Below, piece after piece: positions 54,429-61,566 of a stretch of 64,000 nucleotides of DNA (position 1 is its first letter; every line of letters starts with the position of its first letter). The stretch lies in NCBI GenBank assembly GCA_031963465.1, contig JASSUG010000006.1, positions 62,001 through 126,000 on the forward strand, written 5' to 3'. Source of the stretch: Mycoavidus cysteinexigens_B. GTDB taxonomy: Bacteria; Pseudomonadota; Gammaproteobacteria; Burkholderiales; Burkholderiaceae. The notes under the pieces were generated by a model. It was not told where the DNA came from, did not search any database, and was given only the letters and a program-made list of their open reading frames with translations. The translations under genes and the position numbers were made by a program.

Positions 54429-54957
54429 GACTGTAACGACCGCTGACCAGCAGCCTGAGAAACAACCTAAGCCACAGCTGACGGTGCGTTTTTTGTTTTC
54501 ACATCCGGCCCATATCATGTCGCTTGGCTTAGGCAGCGGACTGTCACCGATTATGCCCGGAACATTAGGCACATTATTGGGTTGGTTATCCTTCGTGGCG
54601 CTTGATCGTTATTTTGCGCCTGGGCACTGGTTAGCACTGATTGTGATCGGCTTTTTAGCGGGTATTCCAGCTTGCGCCTATACCGCCAAGGCCCTTGGCA
54701 CACAAGACCCAAGCGCGGTGAATTGGGATGAAACCGTTGCCTTCTGGTTGGTCCTACTCTTTGTTATGCCCGCCCCCTTTTCGATGCAACTGGCGGCCTT
54801 TTTAATCTTTCGGTTTTTCGATATGGTTAAACCACAGCCAATCCGTTATTTTGACCAGCGGGTTAAAGGCGGTCTCGGCATCATGTTAGACGACATAGCC
54901 GCGGCGCTTTGTACTTTACTGACGCTAGCACTGTGGACCCGGTTCGCCTCTTATTGA
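54421..54957 (+). CDS. pgpA: Phosphatidylglycerophosphatase A
   Basis: A 178-residue inner-membrane phosphatase for phosphatidylglycerol synthesis. MHETVTTADQQ starts at ATG 54421 inside the last codons of thiL. Family motifs are GSGLSPIMPGTLGTLLGWLS, AVNWDETVAFWLVLLF, FRFFDMVKPQPIRYFDQRVK and GGLGIMLDDIAAALCTLL. About four membrane segments are visible. The thiL–pgpA–cinA order is Burkholderia-like. Confidence 0.93.
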   Translation: MHETVTTADQQPEKQPKPQLTVRFLFSHPAHIMSLGLGSGLSPIMPGTLGTLLGWLSFVALDRYFAPGHWLALIVIGFLAGIPACAYTAKALGTQDPSAVNWDETVAFWLVLLFVMPAPFSMQLAAFLIFRFFDMVKPQPIRYFDQRVKGGLGIMLDDIAAALCTLLTLALWTRFASY

Positions 54958-54982
54958 CCCACTTATCACCGACGATTTTTTC

Positions 54983-55483
54983 ATGGAAACAGACAGCGTC
55001 ATTCATCAGTTGGCCATTCGGGTTGGCAATCAGCTACGCGCCGGGCGGCTATTCTTAACCAGTGCAGAATCCTGCACGGGCGGACTTGTAGCTGCCGCGA
55101 TTACAGAGATTTCCGGTAGTAGCCAATGGTTTGAGCGTGGTTTTATCACGTATTCTAACCAATCGAAAACGGAAATGATTGGCGTGCCAACTGAACTTAT
55201 CGAACGGCACGGCGCAGTGAGCGAACCGGTCGCCCGAGCCATGGCTGAAGGTGCGCTACGCAATAGCCGCGCGCAAATTGCCGTCGCGATCACCGGCCTT
55301 GCTGGACCCGGCGGCGAAACTGAATACAAACCCGTTGGCACGGTTTATTTTGCCTGGAGCAACCGTCTGCATACCACCAGCGAAATGCTCCTATTCAAAG
55401 GTGAGCGCCAACAGATTCGCCGGTCAGCGGCAACGCATGCATTACGTGGCGTTTTGCAGCTGCTAGACGAGCAAGAGGTCTAA
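54983..55483 (+). CDS. CinA C-terminal domain protein (nicotinamide-nucleotide amidohydrolase, PncC)
   Basis: A 166-residue single-domain PncC-type amidase that deamidates NMN in pyridine nucleotide recycling. Motifs are LTSAESCTGGLVAAAITEIS, SSQWFERGFITYSNQSKTEM, HGAVSEPVARAMAEGALR and AVAITGLAGPGGETEYKPVG. The N-terminal CinA (MoaB-like) domain is absent, which is normal for this short type. It is the last conserved gene before the tRNA and accessory island. Confidence 0.93.
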   Translation: METDSVIHQLAIRVGNQLRAGRLFLTSAESCTGGLVAAAITEISGSSQWFERGFITYSNQSKTEMIGVPTELIERHGAVSEPVARAMAEGALRNSRAQIAVAITGLAGPGGETEYKPVGTVYFAWSNRLHTTSEMLLFKGERQQIRRSAATHALRGVLQLLDEQEV

Positions 55484-55499
55484 AAAGCAAAATTGGAAG

Positions 55500-55528
55500 T
55501 TGACGTTTTCGCGCGCGATCGGCATAAT
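55500..55528 (+). promoter_or_regulatory. Promoter of tRNA-Met
   Basis: TTGACG at 55500-55505 and CATAAT at 55523-55528 with an ideal 17-bp spacer. The predicted start, near 55535, is about five bases before the mature tRNA. Confidence 0.65.
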
Positions 55529-55539
55529 CTGCATTCTTT

Positions 55540-55616
<77 letters not shown>

Positions 55617-55878
55617 TTTAATTATGGCGTTGCATGCAGTAATTCCAAAACTTTCTTTTGCCGGCTCCTCATGGAGCAATGAACGGTGCAATACGCGGCA
55701 CAGGCTCTAAATAAAGTCGCGATTATAATAACGCAACGAAAGAACCGGTTGCGAAAATGACCTAAAATCAGCAGTGTCAGTAAAAACGGGACAAAGCAAG
55801 ACTTGCTCATTGCTGATGATCTAAAATTCAAGCGTGATAAGTCGAGTCATTTGGCGTAAACGAAGAACCCTAGATCTG

Positions 55879-56832
55879 ATGAATCGCATACAACAACTCA
55901 GCTACGAGAAAGATTTCTACCTTGCCTTCGTGAGCGCCAAAGGCGACGAATTTCAGCGTTTATTCGAAAAGTTGATGCAAAAAGCTCATCAGAATGATTT
56001 CATGGCTTGTTGTCCGTGGGGCAATCTTGGCGACCGAAAAAACGATGGGTACCTTTCGTCAACACGTACCTTATTCCAGTGCTATGCTCCAAACGAAATA
56101 GAGGCAAAGAAGACGATCAAGAAGATCCATGAGGACTTTCAAGGGGCGTTAAAATACTGGAAAGAAGATTTCGATGAATGGGCATTCGTCCACAACGCCC
56201 CAAATGGCCGTTTAGCACCGACCATCATTAAGACCTTGCTCGAACTACGCCAACAAAATCCGGGGCTTAAAATCAGTCATTACGGATACGAAGAAATGCT
56301 TACGAGGTTCCGTCAATTAAGCCTTCAGGATTTGGAGTCGTGGTTTGGCCCTTCACTCACTATGGAAGCAAATGTCAATCTTTCGTATAGTGATTTGAAA
56401 CTTGTGCTCGATCACATTAACACCATGGCGGAACCCAAGACGAGTGAGGTAAAAGATGTATCGCCCGGGAAAATCGAAGCCAATCTTTTATCGCCCGTTG
56501 TCGCCGCTTTCCTAAAAATCGGCATGCGAAAGTCATCACTCGTTAGAGAGCTCTTTGAAGCTTGGAGAGATCCGACCTATGGTGAACGAATTGCATCAGC
56601 GTTTAAAACTCAATATCTGACTTTAAGAGAGAGTACGCCCCCTCTTCTTCCTGATCTGATTTTTGGTCAGCTTGAAGCATGGGCAGGAGGTACGGCAAAT
56701 ACAAGCCCACACCACAAGGCCGCCGTACTGGCTGTCATGGCCTATTTATTTGAAGAGTGTGAGATCTTTGAGGATGCTCAGGCAACTTTGGGGATACCCA
56801 AACAAGGACATCAGTATGATCTTGCCATCTAA
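55879..56832 (+). CDS. ABC-3C system protein with predicted PD-(D/E)xK-type nuclease domain
   Basis: A 317-residue protein (ATG 55879, MNRIQQLSYEKDFYLAFV; an in-frame GTG at 55834 is possible). The N-terminus has a restriction-nuclease-like order: KGDEFQRLFEKLMQKAHQND, then PWGNLGDRKNDGYLSSTRTL and FQCYAPNE. This fits E, D, D-x-K and Q of a PD-(D/E)xK fold (residues about 18-85). The rest, including DFQGALKYWKEDFDEWAFVH, matches ABC-three-component system proteins. In Lamassu/ABC-3C defence the nuclease is the effector released by the SMC ATPase. Catalysis is inferred. It overlaps the middle component by 17 bp and heads the operon. Confidence 0.82.
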   Translation: MNRIQQLSYEKDFYLAFVSAKGDEFQRLFEKLMQKAHQNDFMACCPWGNLGDRKNDGYLSSTRTLFQCYAPNEIEAKKTIKKIHEDFQGALKYWKEDFDEWAFVHNAPNGRLAPTIIKTLLELRQQNPGLKISHYGYEEMLTRFRQLSLQDLESWFGPSLTMEANVNLSYSDLKLVLDHINTMAEPKTSEVKDVSPGKIEANLLSPVVAAFLKIGMRKSSLVRELFEAWRDPTYGERIASAFKTQYLTLRESTPPLLPDLIFGQLEAWAGGTANTSPHHKAAVLAVMAYLFEECEIFEDAQATLGIPKQGHQYDLAI

Positions 56833-57067
56833 GCACCTTTCACAGGATCGCGCATTGTTAACCGTCGGGGGACATGTTTTAACAAGCCTCACGAATCCCA
56901 AAACCGTCTCTGCACTCTGGGAAAAAATAAACCGACAAGACAAAAGTCTAGTCACTGCGCGCCGCCCAAAAATAACCTACGATTGGTTTTTATTAGCGCT
57001 CGATCTTCTGTATATCCTCGGAGCCATTGAGCTCAAAAATGGACTGGTAACACGGAGAACCTCTTGA
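56816..57067 (+). CDS. ABC-3C system middle component
   Basis: An 83-residue small protein (MILPSKHLSQDRALLTVGGH) with the family pattern FLLALDLLYILGAIELKNGL near the end. The start ATG 56816 has AAGGA eight bases upstream, inside the end of the previous gene. The stop overlaps the TTG start of the SMC-like gene (TTGA). ABC-three-component systems all encode such a short middle subunit between effector and ATPase. Identity comes from size, position and this C-terminal pattern. Confidence 0.78.
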   Translation: MILPSKHLSQDRALLTVGGHVLTSLTNPKTVSALWEKINRQDKSLVTARRPKITYDWFLLALDLLYILGAIELKNGLVTRRTS

Positions 57068-58788
57068 TTCATAGTATCTTTAGCACGCTGCCCACATTCA
57101 AAAAGCTTTGCGATCTAAGGCCAGGGCTTAATGTCTTGCTGGCCGAAAAAACCAAAGGCGCAAGCAGCAAACAAACTCGCAATCGTGCCGGCAAAACGAG
57201 TTTCGTCGAAATTGTGAATTTTCTGATGGGCGCAACCGCAGAAAAAAACTCGATTTTCAAAACTCCAGAGCTTATTGATCATGCCTTTGGCATAGACTTC
57301 GATATGCAGAGTGTCCGCACTGTTGTTGAACGTAGTGTCGGGACCACCAAATCCGAAATCTGCGTGATAAGCCCACTAACTGCCAACACTAAATACTCTG
57401 TGACAGAGTGGAACAGCATACTCGGTGAAAGTATGTTCGGCCTAAGCAGCTTAAAAACTGCGGGCAGCTCCCCTCCTACATTTCGGTCGCTGTTTACGTA
57501 TTTCGCCCGCCGGCAATCAAGCGAAGCCTTCACAACCCCCGAAAAACAAGCAGTCCAACAAAAAACCGGTGACATGCAGATGGCGCTGATGTTTTTGCTC
57601 GGATTGGACTGGCAGATAGCGCGCGATTGGCAAATTGTCCGCGATCAAGAAAAGATGCTACAAGCGTTAAAAAAAGCAGCCGAGAATGGAGCATTTGGCT
57701 CAATCGTCGGCAAAGCAGCCGACCTACGCACCCAGGTAACTCTGCAGGAAGCCCGCCTCAGCAAACTCTCTGCGGAAATCGAAAGTTTCCGAGTCCTGCC
57801 AGAGTACCGAGAGCTAGAAGTCGAAAGTGCTCAGCTAACTCGTCAACTTAATGAACTCGCCAACGACAACACGATTGATTTCGCGGCTATCAGTGACTTG
57901 GAAGGCGCTCTTAAATTAGAAGTTCCTCCTGAACTCGAGGACCTGCAAACTATTTACCGAGAGGTGGGTATCGTGCTGCCAGAAATGGTGATGCAACGCT
58001 ACGAAGATGTTAAAAGCTTCCACGAATCGGTAGTGCGAAATCGCAAGGATTATTTGTCCAGCGAACTTGAAGCAGCAAACCAACGCATTAGAGTTCGTGA
58101 TAGGGAGAAGGCCCAGCTGGATCAGCGGCGCGCCGAAGTCATGGGTATCCTCAAAAGCCATGGCGCACTTGACCAATTCCTTAAGCTACAGGCTGAGTTG
58201 GGACGGCTTGAGTCGGAAGTAAAATCCTTGCGGCAGCACTTCGCAACGGTGGAAAAAATAGAGAGCACTGAAAACGAGCTAAAAATTGAGCGTAACCTGC
58301 TCATGCTTCGGCTACGACGTGATTTCACTGAACGAAAAGACCAGTTATCGGAAGCAATCATTGCCTTTGAGGAAACCTCGCAGCGGCTCTACGAGGCGGC
58401 TGGCAGCATGACTATCGACGAAACCCCAAACGGGCCTTCGTTCAAATTTCAGATGCAAGGCCAACGCAGCAAAGGCATCAAAAACATGCAAATTTTCTGC
58501 TTCGACATGATGCTTATGCGCTTATGCGCGAAGCGCCAGATAGGTCCGAATTTTTTGATACATGATAGCCACCTATTTGATGGTGTTGATGGCCGACAAG
58601 TGATTAGTGCACTACGCCTGGGCGCAGAAATTTCCGCGGAACTCGGTTTCCAATATATTGTAACGATGAACGAGGACGATGCGTTCAAAGAAAAAATTGA
58701 AGGCTTCGACCTCAGTGACTACGTGTTGCCTACCCGTCTAACCGATGCAACCGAGGATGGTGGGTTATTTGGTATTAGATTTGGCTAA
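57064..58788 (+). CDS. ABC-3C DUF2326 SMC-like ATPase
   Basis: A 574-residue SMC/Rad50-like ATPase starting at TTG 57064. N-terminal Walker A region: FKKLCDLRPGLNVLLAEKTK, then RNRAGKTSFVEIVNFLMGAT (about residues 40-59). Long central coiled coil: residues about 190-450, with a turn near the middle. The C-terminal DUF2326 lobe has GIKNMQIFCFDMMLMRLCAK, HDSHLFDGVDGRQVISALRL and a final acidic GFDLSDYVLP. In these defence systems it senses invading DNA or replication features. It is coupled to the middle component by a 4-bp overlap. Sequence and neighbours agree on ABC-3C/Lamassu-like. Confidence 0.85.
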   Translation: MIHSIFSTLPTFKKLCDLRPGLNVLLAEKTKGASSKQTRNRAGKTSFVEIVNFLMGATAEKNSIFKTPELIDHAFGIDFDMQSVRTVVERSVGTTKSEICVISPLTANTKYSVTEWNSILGESMFGLSSLKTAGSSPPTFRSLFTYFARRQSSEAFTTPEKQAVQQKTGDMQMALMFLLGLDWQIARDWQIVRDQEKMLQALKKAAENGAFGSIVGKAADLRTQVTLQEARLSKLSAEIESFRVLPEYRELEVESAQLTRQLNELANDNTIDFAAISDLEGALKLEVPPELEDLQTIYREVGIVLPEMVMQRYEDVKSFHESVVRNRKDYLSSELEAANQRIRVRDREKAQLDQRRAEVMGILKSHGALDQFLKLQAELGRLESEVKSLRQHFATVEKIESTENELKIERNLLMLRLRRDFTERKDQLSEAIIAFEETSQRLYEAAGSMTIDETPNGPSFKFQMQGQRSKGIKNMQIFCFDMMLMRLCAKRQIGPNFLIHDSHLFDGVDGRQVISALRLGAEISAELGFQYIVTMNEDDAFKEKIEGFDLSDYVLPTRLTDATEDGGLFGIRFG

Positions 58789-58822
58789 TCGCCAGTTACG
58801 CACGATGGGATGCCGCTGAGGC

Positions 58823-58850
58823 AGTGCAAAAAACGACCGTTTTTTGCACT
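58823..58850. repeat. 28-bp near-perfect palindrome after ABC-3C operon
   Basis: AGTGCAAAAAACG (58823-58835) is exactly repeated as an inverted copy, CGTTTTTTGCACT (58838-58850), with two bases between. It lies 35 bp after the SMC-like gene stop and 40 bp before the outer intron 3' end. It might terminate transcription from either side, although the T-run is inside the stem rather than after it. Confidence 0.7.
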
Positions 58851-58930
58851 ATTGGGATCTGGGTAGGTTTGCTCAAATTGATACCCTACGTCGGGTAGCA
58901 GCAGTACATTACTGCACCGCCGCCCCCTAA

Positions 58931-58944
58931 GAACGCAACAGGCC
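58931..58944 (-). ncRNA. 3' part of outer intron domain V
   Basis: On the minus strand this reads GGCCTGTTGCGTTC. Its last eight bases pair along their full length with GAGCGTAA at 61552-61559 (two G-U pairs). Together with 61540-61559 it forms a 34-nt domain V with a GAAA tetraloop. Confidence 0.8.
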
Positions 58945-59034
58945 GTAGGGTAGGCCACCAGCGAGTTTCCCTTGCGGGTACTTTTCTCATGGCACCGGGT
59001 GACCGGAGGCAGTCGCCCGCCCCCGGTTCCCACA

Positions 59035-59067
59035 GAACGTAGCGTGCGGATTTCCCGCACTACGCTC
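59035..59067 (-). ncRNA. Domain V of inner intron
   Basis: The sequence begins GAGCGTAGTGCGG and ends CCGCACGCTACGTTC on the minus strand, a 33-nt hairpin with AGC catalytic triad and a GAAAT loop. It begins 14 bases after the RT gene stop. Confidence 0.8.
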
Positions 59068-59080
59068 TTCAGCAGTTGAT

Positions 59081-60502
59081 TCACAGCACCGCGATAGCTT
59101 GCATTGCCCGATAGGGCAGATGCAGCTTTGGTCGCATTAATGGAAATCGCTTTTTAATCTCCTGGAATACCTCCCAGGTGACGTAGCCTGAACGACTCCG
59201 ACTGCTCAGCATCTTGCGCCAGTAATGCTCCACCGCTCTACCTACCTTCTGCAACGCCCGGAAGTTCCCGGCAATACCATAGTAGGCATAGTGGCCGCGT
59301 AATACCCGATTGAGCTTTTCAGCTTGTTCCCGAATCGATAAATGCCTCACTTGACGCATCAGGTCTTGCAAACTAGCCAGACTACGCCGGAGTCGAGACT
59401 TTTCCGTGCGCATCCCTACCTTGAAATTGCCTTTCTGGTTGCGCGTGCAATACAGGGTGAAGCCCAGAAAGTAAATCGTCTCTGGACGCCGCTTCCTATG
59501 TTGGCTTGCGTACTTTTGGGCAAAACGACCAAATGCCACGAGCTTGGTTTTGGTCGGCTCGAGCGCCAGGCCAAATTTCTCCAATCGTTTGCGCAAGGCA
59601 TTCTGAACACGACGTGCATCAGACTGATTTTCGAAACACATCACAAAATCGTCGATGTAGCGCACCAGATAAGCCTCTCCTTGCAGGTGACGCTTGACCA
59701 CGCGCTCAAACCACAGGTCAAGTACGTAATGCAGATACACGTTGCTTAACAGCACACTAATCGAACCGCCTTGCGGGGTGCCCTCTTCGTTTTGATGCAC
59801 CTTCCCATCTTCCAGAATGCCAGCCTTCAGCCAGCGCCGGATCAGACTGATCAAGCGTGGATCCCCTACTCGGTGCTCAACAAACCGGAGTATCCATGAA
59901 TGATCCAGACTCCCGAAGAAGTTCTTCAAATCCGCCTCCAGCACCCAGCTTACCCTGCCACCGGCAATCACTTCATGAAGCGTTGCCAGTGCTTTGTGAG
60001 CACTCCGCTCCGGTCGCCCGCCAAATGAACAAGGCAGAAAGTCCTGTTCATAGATGGCCGACAGTACTTCGGCGGCGCTTCGCTGGAGCGCCCGGTCAGC
60101 GACAGTCGGCACTCCCAACGGGCGCATCTCCTGTTTTCCGGGCTTAGGGATATACACGCGCCGGATATTCGGCGCCTGATATCCCCTGTGGTGGACAGAT
60201 TGAAGCATCGGCTCAATCCAGTCATCAAAGCTCTCCTTCGCCTCCGCTACCTTCTGGCCATCCACCCCTGCGGCCGAGTGGTTCGGAATCTTCCACAGAT
60301 TCGCCCACACCCGGTCCTGCGTGATGTAATGGGCCAACGAGGTGAATCGGAGGCCTGGTTCACACCGAGCTTTTGCTGCTATTCGTTCGAGTCCCGTTTC
60401 CATGGCTGGTGATTCTTCTCTTTGCATAAAAGTCCTTATCTCCCTTTGTATGGAGTCCATGTTGCCCACGAACGATTCAACTTCTGCTGGCCGCTTCCCC
60501 AT
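59081..60502 (-). CDS. ltrA: Group II intron reverse transcriptase/maturase (inner intron)
   Basis: A 473-residue RT/maturase. RT motifs: RRVYIPKPGKQEMRPLGVPT, FGGRPERSAHKALATLHEVI, WVLEADLKNFFGSLDHSWIL, EEGTPQGGSISVLLSNVYLH and the catalytic AYLVRYIDDFVMCFENQSDA. A maturase/thumb region follows (ETIYFLGFTLYCTRNQKGNF, HYAYYGIAGNFRALQKVGRA). No HNH endonuclease domain is present, unlike the outer intron protein. ATG 60502 (MGKRPAEVESFVG). The ORF is intact, so this intron may still be mobile and might splice its neighbours in trans. Confidence 0.93.
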   Translation of the reverse strand: MGKRPAEVESFVGNMDSIQREIRTFMQREESPAMETGLERIAAKARCEPGLRFTSLAHYITQDRVWANLWKIPNHSAAGVDGQKVAEAKESFDDWIEPMLQSVHHRGYQAPNIRRVYIPKPGKQEMRPLGVPTVADRALQRSAAEVLSAIYEQDFLPCSFGGRPERSAHKALATLHEVIAGGRVSWVLEADLKNFFGSLDHSWILRFVEHRVGDPRLISLIRRWLKAGILEDGKVHQNEEGTPQGGSISVLLSNVYLHYVLDLWFERVVKRHLQGEAYLVRYIDDFVMCFENQSDARRVQNALRKRLEKFGLALEPTKTKLVAFGRFAQKYASQHRKRRPETIYFLGFTLYCTRNQKGNFKVGMRTEKSRLRRSLASLQDLMRQVRHLSIREQAEKLNRVLRGHYAYYGIAGNFRALQKVGRAVEHYWRKMLSSRSRSGYVTWEVFQEIKKRFPLMRPKLHLPYRAMQAIAVL

Positions 60503-60941
60503 GTAGTCGGTTCTCCCGACCTCGGAGTACTATCAGCCAGTCTGACTTCCGTCAGGTCATCAGGCCGTTCTACCTTCTCGGCTCGTCTGGCCTTACAAGC
60601 AGACATCGCTTGAACCTGACGGATCTCCCTTGTTCACATAAAATCCTTCGGTTGCATGCTGGCGGTACGAACCCCGGAAGCATCCTAGTACACTCGCCAT
60701 GACGTGTACCAGTATTCTGCCTTCCCCTTAGAGAGATAGGGTCGGCTACTTCGACCATGTTCGATTTCGGGGCTATCTTTCCGTTCACTGATGTTCCGGC
60801 CTACAACCTCCCTGTCTACGCTTCGCAATGGCCGTCGCCGGACACCACGCAAGACTCGGTACGCGGCCGCTGGCTAAGCTTTACCGCGGTTGCCATCTCA
60901 GACAACTGTATTTTATGCGCTTGCAAGGCGCAACCCCCTCC

Positions 60942-60976
60942 GAACTACGCATGACCGTTTCCGTGTCACGTAGCTC
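60942..60976 (-). ncRNA. Domain V of middle intron
   Basis: On the minus strand it begins GAGCTACGTGACACG and ends CGGTCATGCGTAGTTC around a GAAA tetraloop. The outer 8-bp stem is GAGCTACG/CGTAGTTC with one G-U pair. It is 35 nt, one longer than the 34-nt norm, because of an extra bulged A. Confidence 0.75.
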
Positions 60977-61079
60977 TCCAGTGATCTATTCCTTCGAGGA
61001 TGATGTTCAATAGGTTTCGGCGTTTCGCATCTCGCGTACCTCACCTCATGTTCATCAGATCACCTGCCTCCCTTCGCCA

Positions 61080-61539
61080 TGTGGTTGGCTCTCCCAACCG
61101 CGGACTACTATGGAAGCTCCGTCACCTTGGGACTCTCGTCCTTTAGGCGATCCCGTGTTCCGTCACTGACGAACGGATTAATGCAACTTAGGCTCCCCAT
61201 TCATGCCCTTCAATGAGTTCGCTACTCATCGTCCATGATGCAAGGCATACTACGAACGAAACCAGAGTCTGTAGCTCATCATGGCATCGGTATCAGACGT
61301 GCTACCGATGAGTGTGCCGTTCCACCACTGGACATTGGGGTTCAGGCAATCCAGCTTTAGCCATATTGCATAGACGTTGCGGGGCCATGTTATACACGTC
61401 TTCCTACATTCCCCGCTTTACGATCATGCTCTTGTCCCCTCGCCCTTTCGGGTCTAGGTAAGTCGTTCGTCTCGGCGTCAATTGCCTTGAACACCGACCA
61501 ACTTTGTTGGTAATTCAATCAGTGCGTACCACGGCGCAC
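61080..61539 (-). ncRNA. Middle intron 5' domains (no intact ORF)
   Basis: This stretch without a protein gene is structured intron RNA. It includes the EBS1 hairpin (61250-61274) and, near its end, GGTTGGGAGAGCCAACCACA immediately before an ATG. That is homologous to the sequence just upstream of the inner intron RT start (GGTCGGGAGAACCGACTACA), showing that both introns have the same domain IV start layout. The RT coding part is missing. Confidence 0.65.
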
Positions 61540-61559
61540 AGTTTCCCGGCATTACGCTC
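61540..61559 (-). ncRNA. 5' part of outer intron domain V
   Basis: On the minus strand: GAGCGTAATGCCGGGAAACT, starting eight bases after the outer RT stop. It contains the AGC triad and GAAA tetraloop. It is cut after nucleotide 20 of 34 by the middle intron. Confidence 0.8.
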
Positions 61560-61566
61560 AAGCCTT

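Larger units (their letters stand above)
58999..60934 (-). mobile_element. Inner group II intron (approximate ends)
   Basis: A group II intron with its RT gene at 59081-60502 and a 33-nt domain V at 59035-59067, beginning GAGCGTAG and ending CTACGTTC around a GAAA-containing loop. It lies between the 5' half (GGAGGGG, 60935-60941) and the 3' half (ending CCTACCCTAC) of the middle intron's domain VI. The 5' end GTTGCGCC at 60934 and the 3' end GGTCAC at 58999 are best guesses; a terminal loop AGCCCCGAA in its domain I could pair with IBS1 GGGG. Confidence in its presence is high, in exact ends low. Confidence 0.6.
58945..61539 (-). mobile_element. Middle group II intron, ORF-less, inserted in outer domain V
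   Basis: It starts GTGCGCCGTGG at 61539. IBS1 is GAAACT (complement of 61540-61545), part of the outer domain V. It pairs with GGTTTC (complement of 61258-61263) in the loop of a hairpin at 61250-61274: five Watson-Crick pairs and one G-T. Domain I/II sequence runs to 61080. There a start-like ATGGCGAAGG is followed by a stop within a few codons; only about 100 nt separate it from the domain V at 60942-60976. The 3' end CCTACCCTAC at 58945 has A at -7. Removing 61539-58945 joins the outer domain V into 34 nt with a GAAA loop. It should need a maturase in trans. Confidence 0.72.

Noticed and set aside
60503..61079. Short ORFs in the stretch between the two RT genes
   Set aside because: The sequence folds as group II intron domains I-VI on the minus strand; the plus-strand frames are chance openings.
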